Assembly: GCA_051984675.1 (NCBI GenBank)
Contig: JBPYFK010000117.1
Span: forward strand, 1 to 59,634
Direction: 5' to 3'
DNA length: 59,634 bases
From: JBPYFK01 sp051984675
GTDB lineage: Bacteria; Actinomycetota; Actinomycetes; Mycobacteriales; Pseudonocardiaceae
The notes beneath the pieces were generated by a model. The model was not told the DNA's origin, searched no databases, and was given only the letters and a program-made list of their open reading frames with translations. This document shows positions 14,685 to 22,719 of the stretch, in pieces. The position numbers and the translations under genes are program-made. Positions within the stretch are counted from its first letter, which is position 1. Each line of letters begins with the position of its first letter.

Positions 14685-16045
14685 TTGCCCTCGTGGGCGG
14701 TGATGCGACCGCGCAGCAGCGTCGTCATCACGCGTCCCGGCAGTTCCATGCCCTCGTACGGCGTGTTCGCCGCGAGACTCGCCAGCTCCGCACCCCGAAC
14801 GGTCCAGCGCGCGTCCGGGTCGACCAGCGTCAGGTTCGCCGGCTCGCCGACGGCGACCGGTCGCCCCTGGTCGGCCAGGCCGGCTATCCGCGCCGGCCGC
14901 TCGCTCATCACGCGGGCCAGCCCGCGCCAGTCCAGCAGCCCCGGCTCCACCATCGTCCGCACGAGAACTCCCAGGGCGGTCTGCAGGCCGAGCATGCCGG
15001 GCCGCGCCGACTGCCACTCGCAGTCCTTGTCCTGGGCGGCGTGCGGGGCGTGGTCGGTGGCGACGCAGTCCACCGTCCCGTCGGCGAGCGCCTGGCGCAG
15101 TGCCTGCGCGTCCTCGCCGGTCCGCAGCGGCGGGTTGACCTTGTTCACCGGGTCGTAGGTGGCGAGCAGGTCATCGGTGAGCAGCAGGTGGTGCGGGGTG
15201 ACCTCGGCGGAGACCTGACCGTCCGCCTGCCGCGACTTCCACCAGCGCAGCACGTCGGCCGTGCCGGCGGTGGACACGTGACAGACGTGCAGCGTTCCGC
15301 CGGTGTGGCCGGCCAGGATGCAGTCCCGCGCGACGATGGCCTCTTCAGCGGGTGCCGGCCAGCCCGCCAGGCCCAGTCGAGCGGCATTGGCGCCCTCGTG
15401 CGCCTGCGCGTTCCCGGTCAGGCGCGGCTCCTCGGCGTGCTGAGCGATCACACCCCCCAGTGCCTTGGTGTACTCCAACGCCCGGCGCATCACCAAGGGG
15501 TCGTGCACGCACTTGCCGTCGTCGGAGAACACCCGCACGCCAGCCGCCGAGCGGGCCATGTCCCCCAACTCCGCGAGCTGAGCGCCGTCCAGGCCCGCCG
15601 TGACCGCCCCCACCGGGTGCACGTCCACCAGGCCGACCTCGCGCCCGCGCCGCCACACGTGCTCGACGACCACGGCGTTGTCGGCCACCGGGTCGGTGTT
15701 CGCCATGGCGAACACGGCGGTGTAACCGCCGAGGACGGCCGCCACCGAGCCGGTCTCGATCGTCTCGGCGTCCTCGCGGCCCGGTTCGCGCAGGTGCGTG
15801 TGCAGGTCCACGAAGCCCGGCAGCAGCACCGCGCCGTCGGCCTCGACGATCTCGTCCACCGGGCTCTCGTCTCCCGAACCATCTCGTCGGGAGCCATCGC
15901 GTCGCGAGCCATCGCCGGCAGCCCCGATCTCGGCGATGACACCGTCCTCGACACGCACGTCAACGGGGTCACCTTGCCCGTACGGGCGGACCCCTCTCAG
16001 CAGCACGCTGCCGTGCGCAGCGTCTGGGTTGCTCCGGCGGTTCAC
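14672..16045 (-). CDS. pyrC: Dihydroorotase (class I)
   Basis: PyrC cyclises carbamoyl aspartate to dihydroorotate, a zinc reaction in the cytosol. The 457-residue protein has the amidohydrolase metal motif GFVDLHTHLREPG (His82, His84), further zinc ligands around HAEEPRL and CHVSTAG, and the Asp in ATDHAPH. GTG 16045 follows GAGGAG with an eight-base spacer. Residues 43-62 carry a short basic/Ser repeat (GDGSRRDGSRRDGSG) that lengthens an N-terminal loop and is encoded by 15-bp DNA repeats. Confidence 0.96.
   Translation of the reverse strand: MNRRSNPDAAHGSVLLRGVRPYGQGDPVDVRVEDGVIAEIGAAGDGSRRDGSRRDGSGDESPVDEIVEADGAVLLPGFVDLHTHLREPGREDAETIETGSVAAVLGGYTAVFAMANTDPVADNAVVVEHVWRRGREVGLVDVHPVGAVTAGLDGAQLAELGDMARSAAGVRVFSDDGKCVHDPLVMRRALEYTKALGGVIAQHAEEPRLTGNAQAHEGANAARLGLAGWPAPAEEAIVARDCILAGHTGGTLHVCHVSTAGTADVLRWWKSRQADGQVSAEVTPHHLLLTDDLLATYDPVNKVNPPLRTGEDAQALRQALADGTVDCVATDHAPHAAQDKDCEWQSARPGMLGLQTALGVLVRTMVEPGLLDWRGLARVMSERPARIAGLADQGRPVAVGEPANLTLVDPDARWTVRGAELASLAANTPYEGMELPGRVMTTLLRGRITAHEGKVRY
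15876..15920. repeat. 15-bp tandem repeat in pyrC
   Basis: Three tandem 15-bp units (15876-15890, 15891-15905, 15906-15920) close to GAGCCATCGCGTCGC. They keep the frame and encode the RRDGS repeat near the N-terminus of dihydroorotase. Confidence 0.75.
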
Positions 16046-16072
16046 GCCGCGATCTCCTCTCCGCAATGGCCC

Positions 16073-16118
16073 GTGGACTACATGGCCCGTGAACGACAGG
16101 CCGGTGGACTACATGGCC
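16073..16118. repeat. 15-bp direct repeat at the pyrB 3' end
   Basis: GTGGACTACATGGCC occurs at 16073-16087 and 16104-16118. The second copy contains the pyrB stop codon and last codons; the first lies in the 63-bp spacer before pyrC. A local duplication of the pyrB end. Confidence 0.8.
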
Positions 16119-17044
16119 GGCTCTTCGTCAGCCGCAAGCAGGTGGTACAGGACGGCCATCCGCACGTGCACGCCATTGCGCACCTGGTCATTGATGGTCG
16201 CGCGCGGCGAGTCAGCCACCGAGGGCGCGATTTCCATACCCCGCAGCATCGGACCGGGGTGCAGCACCACGGCGTGCTCGGGCAGCTTCGCCAGCCGGGC
16301 TTCGTTCAGGCCGTAGGCGATCGAGTACTCCCGCGCGGAAGGGAAGAAGCCTCCCCGCATCCGCTCCGCCTGGACCCGCAGCAGCATCACCGCGTCCAAC
16401 TCGGGCAGTACCTCGTCGAGGTCGTGGCCCACTTCGGCGCCCCACTCCCGGACGCCGGCGGGCACCAAGGTCGGCGGGGCGATCAGCGACACCTCCGCGC
16501 CAAGTGCGTGCAGCAGGTGCACGTTCGACCGGGCCACCCGGCTGTGCAGCAGGTCACCCACGATGGCGATCCGCCGTCCGGCCAACTCGCCGAGCCGCTC
16601 GCGCAGCGTCGCCGCGTCCAGCAGCGCCTGGGTGGGGTGCTCGTGCATCCCGTCACCGGCGTTGACCACGCGGGTGCCGGTGTCCTCCAGCCAGTCCGCA
16701 AGCCGCTGCGCGGCGCCGGAGGCCGGATGGCGGATGATCACGCAGTCCGCTCCGGCCGCGGAGAGGGTCAGCGCGGTGTCTCGCAGCGACTCACCCTTGC
16801 CGACCGACGAACCGCCGGCGGACACGTTGATCACGTCCGCGCTCATCCACTTGCCGGCGACCTCGAACGACACCCGTGTGCGGGTGGAGTTCTCGTAGAA
16901 CATCGTCACCACGGTCCGCCCGCGCAAGGTCGGCAGCTTGCGGACTTCGCGGCCGAGCAACGTCTGCTTGAGCTTGTCCGCCGTGTCCAGCATCGCGGTG
17001 GCGGTGGCGGCGTCGAGTCCCTCGGTGGACAGCAGGTGGCGCAT
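16109..17044 (-). CDS. pyrB: Aspartate carbamoyltransferase catalytic subunit
   Basis: PyrB condenses carbamoyl phosphate with aspartate. The 311-residue protein has the carbamoyl-phosphate site FYENSTRTR (STRTR 53-57), HPTQ (136-139), and the aspartate-site motif VMLLRVQAER. Length is normal. ATG 17044 overlaps the pyrR stop by one base (TGATG), so translation is coupled. No pyrI regulatory-subunit gene is present, as expected in Gram-positive bacteria. Confidence 0.97.
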   Translation of the reverse strand: MRHLLSTEGLDAATATAMLDTADKLKQTLLGREVRKLPTLRGRTVVTMFYENSTRTRVSFEVAGKWMSADVINVSAGGSSVGKGESLRDTALTLSAAGADCVIIRHPASGAAQRLADWLEDTGTRVVNAGDGMHEHPTQALLDAATLRERLGELAGRRIAIVGDLLHSRVARSNVHLLHALGAEVSLIAPPTLVPAGVREWGAEVGHDLDEVLPELDAVMLLRVQAERMRGGFFPSAREYSIAYGLNEARLAKLPEHAVVLHPGPMLRGMEIAPSVADSPRATINDQVRNGVHVRMAVLYHLLAADEEPAM

Positions 17045-17637
17045 CAGTGTCCCTCCCCGCCTCGCCGCAGCTGGACGCTGTCGACCCCGTCCACCTCGGC
17101 CAGCCGGACCGCGATCTCCTCGCTGCGCGAGGTCGGCACGTTCTTGCCGACGTAGTCGGCCCGGATCGGCAGCTCGCGGTGCCCGCGGTCCACGAGCACG
17201 GCGAGCTGTACCGCTCGCGGGCGGCCGTGGTCGCGCAGGGCGTCCAGAGCGGCCCGGATGGTGCGGCCCGAGAACAGCACGTCGTCGACGAGTACGACGA
17301 GGGCATCGTCAATGCCGTCGGGCGGCAGGCTGGTCGACTCCAGGGGGCGGTTCGGGCGCCGTCGGAGATCATCGCGGTGTAATGTGACGTCCAACGCACC
17401 CGTGGGGACCGTCACAGCGCTGAACTCGTCGATCTTCGCGGATAGGCGCCGCGCCAGGTGGGCTCCCCGCGTGGGAATACCGAGCAGCACGACTCGGCCG
17501 TTCGAGCCGCTGTCCAATGCGGTCTTCTCGATGATCTGATGTGCGATCCTGGCGATCGTGCGCGCAACGTCACCAGCCGAGAGAAGCTCCCGCTCCCCCG
17601 CCTGGTCCGTCGCGCCCGCCGTGCGGCGTGACGCCAC
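17044..17637 (-). CDS. pyrR: PyrR, pyrimidine-operon RNA-binding regulator / uracil phosphoribosyltransferase
   Basis: PyrR senses UMP/UTP and binds pyr mRNA; it also has uracil phosphoribosyltransferase activity. The 197-residue product has the PRPP loop VVLVDDVLFSGRT (114-126) and the upstream LLGIPTRGAHLA. GTG 17637 follows AAGGAGG with a six-base spacer. A PyrR-type RNA hairpin lies directly upstream of that ribosome-binding site, implying translational autocontrol of the whole operon. First gene of pyrR-pyrB-pyrC-(membrane protein)-carA-carB-pyrF. Confidence 0.96.
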   Translation of the reverse strand: MASRRTAGATDQAGERELLSAGDVARTIARIAHQIIEKTALDSGSNGRVVLLGIPTRGAHLARRLSAKIDEFSAVTVPTGALDVTLHRDDLRRRPNRPLESTSLPPDGIDDALVVLVDDVLFSGRTIRAALDALRDHGRPRAVQLAVLVDRGHRELPIRADYVGKNVPTSRSEEIAVRLAEVDGVDSVQLRRGGEGH

Positions 17638-17650
17638 GGTGGACCTCCTT

Positions 17651-17669
17651 CCCCGCCTCACTGGACGGG
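17651..17669 (-). promoter_or_regulatory. PyrR-binding RNA hairpin in the pyr leader
   Basis: Read on the minus strand, CCCG pairs with CGGG around the loop TCCAGTGAGG, which matches the core of the known PyrR binding loop (UCCNGNGAGG). The hairpin ends at the AAGGAGG ribosome-binding site of pyrR (17642-17650), so PyrR bound here would block translation. No rho-independent terminator is evident between it and pyrR, favouring translational rather than attenuation control. Confidence 0.75.
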
Positions 17670-17688
17670 TCCTTAAAGGACGCCTGGA
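17669..17688. repeat. 20-bp sequence shared with the HNH remnant
   Basis: This 20-bp stretch, containing the palindrome GTCCTTAAAGGAC, is identical to the reverse complement of 7969-7988 inside the DUF222 remnant. Here it lies in the pyrR leader, next to the PyrR-binding hairpin. Confidence 0.85.
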
Positions 17689-17731
17689 ACCCGGCTGAAC
17701 CGGTCTTTTGAGCCGCTCGGGGCCGGGCTGA

Positions 17732-17760
17732 CCTCTACGTTATCAGCGCTCAGTGGTCAA
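17732..17760 (-). promoter_or_regulatory. Probable sigma-A promoter of the pyr operon
   Basis: On the minus strand TTGACC (17760-17755) and TAGAGG (17737-17732) are separated by 17 bp. Transcription would start near 17725, giving a leader of about 90 nt that contains the PyrR-binding hairpin. Confidence 0.55.
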
Positions 17761-17915
17761 TCTTCCGGGTGGTGTGGCATTACTCGCCCGCCCGTCGCAG
17801 TAAGACCAACTTGACCTGGTGACGCTCACAAGCGAACATTACTCTCCGTATCGATCTGAGCTTTCCCTCCGGCGGTAATGCCGGCGACGGGTTGAACGAA
17901 ACGGAGATACGCCAC

Positions 17916-18404
17916 ATGGGCGACTACGCCAAGGCGCTGGGCGGCAAGCTCCGCGCCATCCGCCAGCAGCAGGGTCTCTCGCTGCACGGCGTCGAGCAGA
18001 AGTCAGGCGGACGGTGGAAGGCCGTGGTCGTCGGGTCCTACGAACGTGGCGACCGCGCGGTGACCGTGCAGAAGCTCGCTGAGCTTGCCGACTTCTACGG
18101 CGTGCCGGTAGCCGAGCTCCTCCCCGAAGGGCGCGTGCCCTCTGGAGCCGAGCCCGCCACCAAGGTCGTGATCAACCTCGAACGGTTGCAGCAGTTGCCC
18201 GCCGAGAAGGTCGGGCCGCTCGCGCGTTACGCGGCGACCATTCAGAGCCAGCGCGGCGACTACAACGGCAAGGTGCTGTCGATCCGCACAGAGGACCTAC
18301 GATCCCTCGCCATCATCTACGACATGTCCCCCGGCGAGCTGACCGAGCAGCTCATCGAGTGGGGCGTGTTGCCGCCCGAGGCCAGGCCGGCCCGGGAGGA
18401 GTGA
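17916..18404 (+). CDS. bldD: BldD developmental master regulator
   Basis: BldD is a c-di-GMP-responsive repressor of sporulation and development genes in actinomycetes. The 162-residue protein has an N-terminal XRE helix-turn-helix (LRAIRQQQGLSLHGVEQKSG, ERGDRAVTVQKLAELADFYG) and a C-terminal domain with the exact c-di-GMP signature RGD-X8-RxxD: RGD 113-115, Arg124, Asp127. ATG 17916 follows GGAG by nine bases and gives the family N-terminus MGDYAKALG. TTGACC (17811-17816) upstream could be a -35 element, and GTGA-CGC-TCAC (17819-17829) lies just after it. Divergent from the pyr operon. Confidence 0.95.
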   Translation: MGDYAKALGGKLRAIRQQQGLSLHGVEQKSGGRWKAVVVGSYERGDRAVTVQKLAELADFYGVPVAELLPEGRVPSGAEPATKVVINLERLQQLPAEKVGPLARYAATIQSQRGDYNGKVLSIRTEDLRSLAIIYDMSPGELTEQLIEWGVLPPEARPAREE

Positions 18405-18422
18405 CGCGGCTGGTGCCGCGAC

Positions 18423-18474
18423 GCGGGCTGTAGCGCGGGTACGGGCGAAGCCTCGTACTCGCGCTACAGCCCGC
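18423..18474. terminator. Strong bidirectional hairpin between bldD and nusB
   Basis: Inverted arms of 21 bp (18423-18443 and 18454-18474) with one mismatch and a 10-base loop, starting GCGGGCTGTAGCGCG. It sits between the convergent ends of bldD and nusB. There is no clear U-run, as is common in high-GC actinomycete terminators. Confidence 0.8.
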
Positions 18475-18491
18475 TCGGGGCTGGCCGAGCT

Positions 18492-18938
18492 TCAGTCCGT
18501 GGTCTGCTGCGCGGCGGGCCGCAGGGAGCGGCGGAGCCGGCCGGCGATGCCGGCGATCCGCCCGAGCACCCCGTTGACGAAACGGGGCGAATCGTCCGTG
18601 GACAGCGCTTTGACCAGCTCCACGGCCTCGTCGATGGCCACCGGGTCCGGGACGTCGTCGCACCACAGCAGCTCGAACAGGCCCAGGCGCAGCACCGCGC
18701 GGTCCACCGGCGGCATCCGGTTCAGCGTCCAGCCCTCGGAATGCTCGGTCAGCAGTTGGTCGATGCGTTCGCGGTTCGCCGTGACGCCTTCGACCAGCGT
18801 GACGGTGTAGTCGTTCACGGGTGGGACGTCGGTCGAACCGACGCGCTCGGAAACCAAGGTGACGGGGTCGATCTCCCGCAGGTCCGCTTCGTAGAGAACA
18901 TCCACCGCGCGCTTGCGCGCCTTGCTCCGTGCGCCCAC
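18492..18938 (-). CDS. nusB: Transcription antitermination factor NusB
   Basis: NusB binds boxA RNA with NusE (S10) for rRNA antitermination. The 148-residue, mostly helical protein starts MGARSKARKRAVDVLYEADL and contains MPPVDRAVLRLGLFELLW and the conserved VAIDEAVELVKALSTDDSPR then FVNGVLGRI. GTG 18938 follows GAGGG by six bases. It follows efp in the conserved pepP-efp-nusB unit. Confidence 0.96.
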   Translation of the reverse strand: MGARSKARKRAVDVLYEADLREIDPVTLVSERVGSTDVPPVNDYTVTLVEGVTANRERIDQLLTEHSEGWTLNRMPPVDRAVLRLGLFELLWCDDVPDPVAIDEAVELVKALSTDDSPRFVNGVLGRIAGIAGRLRRSLRPAAQQTTD

Positions 18939-19016
18939 GTCACACCCTCTTTCCGAGTAGGTGACCGGTGACCACCGGCCCTTTGATCAGGGGGTCCGCG
19001 ATCAGGGAGCCGGCGA

Positions 19017-19577
19017 TCACTTCGCGCGGCCGAGGTAGCGGCCGTCCCGGGGGTCGACCTTGATCTTCTCCCCGGTCTCGACGAACAGCGGGACCTGCAC
19101 CTCCGCGCCGGTCTCCAGGGTCGCCGGCTTGGTCCCGCCGGTCGACCGGTCGCCCTGCACGCCCGGGTCGGTGTGCGAGATCGTCAGCTCGACCGACGCC
19201 GGCAGCTCGACGTACAGCGGTTCGCTGTCGTGCCGCGCGACGACCACCTCGCTGTTCTCCAGCATGTACTTCGACGCGTCACCGATGACGTTGGGCGACA
19301 CCATGATCTGGTCGTAGGTGTCGGGGTCCATGAACACGAAGTCCGTGCCGTCGTTGTAGAGGTAGGTCATCTCGCGACGGTCCACGTTGGCCGTGTCGAC
19401 CTTGACTCCGGCGTTGAACGTCTTGTCCACGACCTTGCCGGACATCACGTTCTTCAACGTGGTGCGCACGAAAGCGCCGCCCTTGCCGGGCTTGACGTGC
19501 TGGAAGTTCACGACGGACCAGAGCTGGCCGTCGAGATTGAGCACCAGTCCATTCTTGAGGTCGTTCGTGGTGGCCAC
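19017..19577 (-). CDS. efp: Translation elongation factor P
   Basis: EF-P rescues ribosomes stalled on polyproline stretches. The 186-residue protein has the usual three beta-barrel domains: MATTNDLKNGLVLNLDGQLW, the ribosome-tip loop KPGKGGAF with Lys32, and the C-terminal LETGAEVQVPLFVETGEKIK. GTG 19577 follows AGGAGAG by about nine bases and matches the family start; longer in-frame sequence upstream is not protein-like. Located between the peptidase and nusB genes. Confidence 0.97.
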   Translation of the reverse strand: MATTNDLKNGLVLNLDGQLWSVVNFQHVKPGKGGAFVRTTLKNVMSGKVVDKTFNAGVKVDTANVDRREMTYLYNDGTDFVFMDPDTYDQIMVSPNVIGDASKYMLENSEVVVARHDSEPLYVELPASVELTISHTDPGVQGDRSTGGTKPATLETGAEVQVPLFVETGEKIKVDPRDGRYLGRAK

Positions 19578-19736
19578 GTTGGGGTCTCTCCTGTGCTGAT
19601 GTGGGTGCGGGTCTTCTTCGCGCCCCGATGTCGTCGTCCAGGGGCTCGCGTCCGAGCGGCCGACCGCGTTCGACCACGGCCTCGTTTCGCCCAGCAGCGC
19701 ATACGAGAACCTGTCCAACCCGGGGTCGAGGCGAAC

Positions 19737-20846
19737 TCAGACGGCGACGAGGTCTTTCGTCGTCAGTGTGAGGAGCTCTGGCGTGCCCGGACGCACGACC
19801 AGGGTGTCCTCGATGCGGACGCCGCCGCGCCCCGACAGGTACACGCCAGGCTCGACGGTGACCGCCATCCCGGCTGCAATGGTACCGTCCCCGCGCTGGG
19901 ACAACGCTGGCGCCTCGTGGATCTCCAGACCCACGCCGTGCCCCAGTCCGTGCAGGAACTGCTCGCCGTATCCCGCGTCCTCAATGACCTTGCGTGCGGC
20001 GGTATCCACCTCGCGCACGTTCGCGTCCACCTGAACCGCTGAGCGGCCGGCTGCCTGCGCGGTCGCCACCAGCTCGTACAGCTCCCGCTGCCACTCGGCG
20101 GGATTGCCGAGCACCAGGGTCCGGGTCATGTCCGAGTGGTAGCCGTCCACCAGGGCGCCAAAATCCAGCTTCACGAAGTCGCCGCTGGCCAGCGGGGTCT
20201 CGGTGGGCCGGTGGTGCGGCACCGCCGAGTGCGCGCCAGCCGCGACGATGGTCTCGAACGACGGCCCGGCAGCGCCGTACTCCAGCATCCGGCTTTCCAG
20301 TTCCCGGGCCACCTCCAGCTCGGTACGGCCGGGGCGTAAGCCACCGCTGGAGATGAGATCCGCGAGCGCGCGGTCGGCGGCGGCGCACGCCATCCGCAAT
20401 GCCTCGATCTCCGCCTCGTCCTTGATGAGCCGCAGCCGCTCGACCAGTCCAGGGGCACGCACGAGTTCCGCCGGCCGCACGGCGGCGCCCAACCGGTCGT
20501 GCTGCTCGACCGTCACGTGCTGGCTTTCGAAACCCACCCGGCGGTGACCGGCGGGGTCCGCAGCGATCCGGCCGGCCAGCGCCTGATCGCTGGACCGCTC
20601 GATGACCCGCTCCAGGTCCGGCACCTCGTGGCTGGCCTGCGTGAGGTAGCGCCCATCGGTGCTGAACACGGTCCCCCGCTCAGCGCCCGGCTGATCGGCC
20701 GCGTGTACCAGCAGCGCCGCGTTCGAGCCGGTGAAGCCGGTGAGGTAACGGATGTTGAGCAGGTTGGTCACCAGCAGCGCGTCGAGCTCCCGCTCGCGCA
20801 ACCGCTCGCGCAGGATGTTCCGGCGGTGGGCGTGCGATTCAGGCAT
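19737..20846 (-). CDS. M24B Xaa-Pro peptidase (PepP/PepQ-like)
   Basis: A cytosolic metallopeptidase cleaving peptides with proline in the second position. The 369-residue protein has a creatinase-type N-terminal domain (NIRYLTGFTGSNAALLV) and a pita-bread catalytic domain with all five dinuclear metal ligands: Asp228 in LDFG, Asp239 in HSDMTRT, His303 in GLGHGVGLEIHE, Glu332 in TVEPGVY, and Glu346 in RIEDT. ATG 20846. Substrate preference (aminopeptidase or dipeptidase) cannot be told from sequence. It lies 159 bp upstream of efp, the normal neighbour. Confidence 0.93.
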   Translation of the reverse strand: MPESHAHRRNILRERLRERELDALLVTNLLNIRYLTGFTGSNAALLVHAADQPGAERGTVFSTDGRYLTQASHEVPDLERVIERSSDQALAGRIAADPAGHRRVGFESQHVTVEQHDRLGAAVRPAELVRAPGLVERLRLIKDEAEIEALRMACAAADRALADLISSGGLRPGRTELEVARELESRMLEYGAAGPSFETIVAAGAHSAVPHHRPTETPLASGDFVKLDFGALVDGYHSDMTRTLVLGNPAEWQRELYELVATAQAAGRSAVQVDANVREVDTAARKVIEDAGYGEQFLHGLGHGVGLEIHEAPALSQRGDGTIAAGMAVTVEPGVYLSGRGGVRIEDTLVVRPGTPELLTLTTKDLVAV

Positions 20847-21158
20847 AACCGAAGCCTAGAGCGTCCGGTCCAACCACGGGTCATGAATTAGGTGGACAAG
20901 GACTACACCGGCCGCGCGCGACGCGGCCGGTGTGCGGTCAGCCGCCGATGGCGGACATACGCAAGTTTTCCGTCTTTAGTGCATTCCGCCCCGAGATTTA
21001 CCCACCAACTACTAAGATCACTCGGCGATGCGTAACGCAGACCGACACCAGGCGGTCCGCAACCGGACCGCTGACAACAGAATCACCCATCATCCGTATC
21101 GCAACGACACCGCGCCTGGTTACGAGGTTTTCCGCCGGGCCGGGAAGGGGTGTCCGGC
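20847..21158. other. Divergent promoter region, peptidase / MHS transporter
   Basis: 312 bp with no gene. It is less GC-rich near 20980-21070, probably holding promoters for both neighbours. It contains one strong hairpin (20905-20933). I could not assign -35/-10 boxes. Confidence 0.5.
20905..20933. terminator. Perfect GC hairpin in a divergent spacer
   Basis: Arms CACCGGCCGCG (20906-20916) and CGCGGCCGGTG (20922-20932) around a 5-base loop, extended by one A-T pair. Terminator-like in form, but both flanking genes read away from it, so it may be an operator, a 5'-leader structure or the relic of a lost gene's terminator. Confidence 0.6.
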
Positions 21159-22625
21159 GTGACCGACACGAATACGCCCGCAACGCACGCGCAGGACCCG
21201 CAGAACGCTGGGGGTTCCGCCGCGGGGGTGGAGGCGAAGCAGGTCGTCGACGGCGTCACCGTCGTCGACCCGGCCATCATCCGGCGAGCGGTGGGCGCCG
21301 CCGCTGTGGGGAACGTCACCGAGTGGTTCGACTTCGGTGTCTTCGGTTACATGGCGGGCACCATCGGCAAGGTCTTCTACCCCGGGTCCAGCCCGACCGC
21401 GCAGTTGCTCGCGGCGTTCGCGACCTTCGCCGCGGCCTTCCTGGTGCGCCCGCTGGGCGGGTTGTTCTTCGGACCGCTGGGCGACCGGATCGGCCGCACG
21501 AAGGTGCTGGCCGTCACCATGATCATGATGGCGATCGGGACGTTCTGTATCTCGATCATCCCCGGCTACGACACGATCGGCCTGGCCGCACCAGTGATGC
21601 TGCTCCTCGCGCGGCTGGTGCAGGGCTTCTCGACCGGCGGTGAGTACGCGGGCGCGTCCACGTTCATCGCGGAGTACGCCTCCGACCGCAAGCGCGGCTT
21701 CATGGGCAGCTGGCTGGAGTTCGGCACGCTCACCGGCTACTCGATGGGGGCCGGGATCGTCACCTTCCTGTCCTCGACGCTGTCCGAGCACGACCTGCTC
21801 AGCTGGGGTTGGCGCATCCCGTTCCTGGTCGCCGGGCCGCTGGGCATCGTGGGTCTGTACCTGCGGATGAAGCTGGAGGAGACCCCGGCGTTCGCGCAGC
21901 TGGCGAAGGAGTCGGAGGGACGCGAGTCGAACTCCGGCGGCGAGTTCCGCAGCATCTTCGTCAAGCACTGGCCGGCGATGCTGCTGTGCGTGGGGCTGGT
22001 GTTGGTGTTCAACGTCACCAACTACATGCTCACCTCGTACATGCCGACCTTCATCACCGAGACGCTGCCGGAACACCACCGTGGTGGCGGGGTCAGCGAG
22101 ACCACGTCCTACATCATGCAGATCGCCGTGATGCTGGTGATGATGCTCGCGATCACCTTCATCGGGCGACTGTCCGACCGGGTGGGTCGCAAACCGGTCG
22201 TGCTGACCGGTTGTGTCGCACTGGTCGTCCTGTCCATCCCGGCCGTGATGCTGGTCATCAAGGACACGCCGGTCTCCCTGTTCGCCGGACTGCTGATCAT
22301 GGGACTGCAGCTGGTGGTGTTCAGCGGCACCATGCCCTCGACGTTGCCGGCACTGTTCCCGACCAACATCCGCTACGGCGGCCTGTCGATCGCGTTCAAC
22401 GTGTCGGTGTCGCTGTTCGGCGGGACCACGGCAACCGTGATGACCGCCCTCGTCGGCGGCACCGGCGATCTGATGTGGCCGGCCTACTACCTGATGGCGG
22501 CCGGTGTCATCGGCGGGATCGCGATGTACTTCTCGAAGGAGTCGGCGGGCAAGCCGCTGCCGGGCTCGGGCCCGTCCGCGAGTTCGGAAAGCGAGGCTCG
22601 CGAGCTCGCTGCAGCCGCGCGCTAA
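21159..22625 (+). CDS. MFS metabolite:proton symporter (MHS/ProP-like)
   Basis: A 488-residue inner-membrane transporter of the MHS branch of the major facilitator superfamily (ProP, KgtP, ShiA relatives), moving an osmolyte or organic acid with protons. Evidence: about 12 hydrophobic helices; the MHS start AAAVGNVTEWFDFGVFGYMA; the loop motif GPLGDRIGRTKVL between helices 2 and 3 and its repeat GRLSDRVGRKPVVL between helices 8 and 9; LVQGFSTGGEYAGA in helix 4. GTG 21159 has AAGGGG eight bases upstream. Substrate is not predictable; ShiA-like shikimate uptake would fit the neighbouring aro genes but is only a guess. Confidence 0.92.
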   Translation: MTDTNTPATHAQDPQNAGGSAAGVEAKQVVDGVTVVDPAIIRRAVGAAAVGNVTEWFDFGVFGYMAGTIGKVFYPGSSPTAQLLAAFATFAAAFLVRPLGGLFFGPLGDRIGRTKVLAVTMIMMAIGTFCISIIPGYDTIGLAAPVMLLLARLVQGFSTGGEYAGASTFIAEYASDRKRGFMGSWLEFGTLTGYSMGAGIVTFLSSTLSEHDLLSWGWRIPFLVAGPLGIVGLYLRMKLEETPAFAQLAKESEGRESNSGGEFRSIFVKHWPAMLLCVGLVLVFNVTNYMLTSYMPTFITETLPEHHRGGGVSETTSYIMQIAVMLVMMLAITFIGRLSDRVGRKPVVLTGCVALVVLSIPAVMLVIKDTPVSLFAGLLIMGLQLVVFSGTMPSTLPALFPTNIRYGGLSIAFNVSVSLFGGTTATVMTALVGGTGDLMWPAYYLMAAGVIGGIAMYFSKESAGKPLPGSGPSASSESEARELAAAAR

Positions 22626-22639
22626 GGGTGTTCCACCGC

Positions 22640-22678
22640 TTCCGCGCGGGATCGCAAGTGCTGCGGTCCCGCGCGGAA
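22640..22678. terminator. Bidirectional hairpin between the MHS gene and aroQ
   Basis: Arms TTCCGCGCGGGA (22640-22651) and TCCCGCGCGGAA (22667-22678) are perfect, with an inner CGCA/TGCG stem. Placed 14 bp after the transporter stop and 41 bp from the convergent aroQ stop. Confidence 0.85.
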
Positions 22679-22719
22679 CCGATTACAGCGTCGTTTGCGG
22701 CTTCGTTCGGCGGAGCTGG

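Noticed and set aside
14693..17155. An 820-codon open frame opposite pyrC and pyrB
   Set aside because: Shadow frame across two certain genes and their spacer; composition typical of antisense high-GC frames.
17669..17681. The palindrome GTCCTTAAAGGAC as a terminator in the pyr leader
   Set aside because: Arms are only six bases with a one-base centre and no U-run; a stable hairpin is unlikely. Kept only as part of the 20-bp repeat.
20930..21643. A plus-strand frame running into the MHS transporter
   Set aside because: Lies in another frame of the transporter gene and has a low-complexity Arg/Gly composition.
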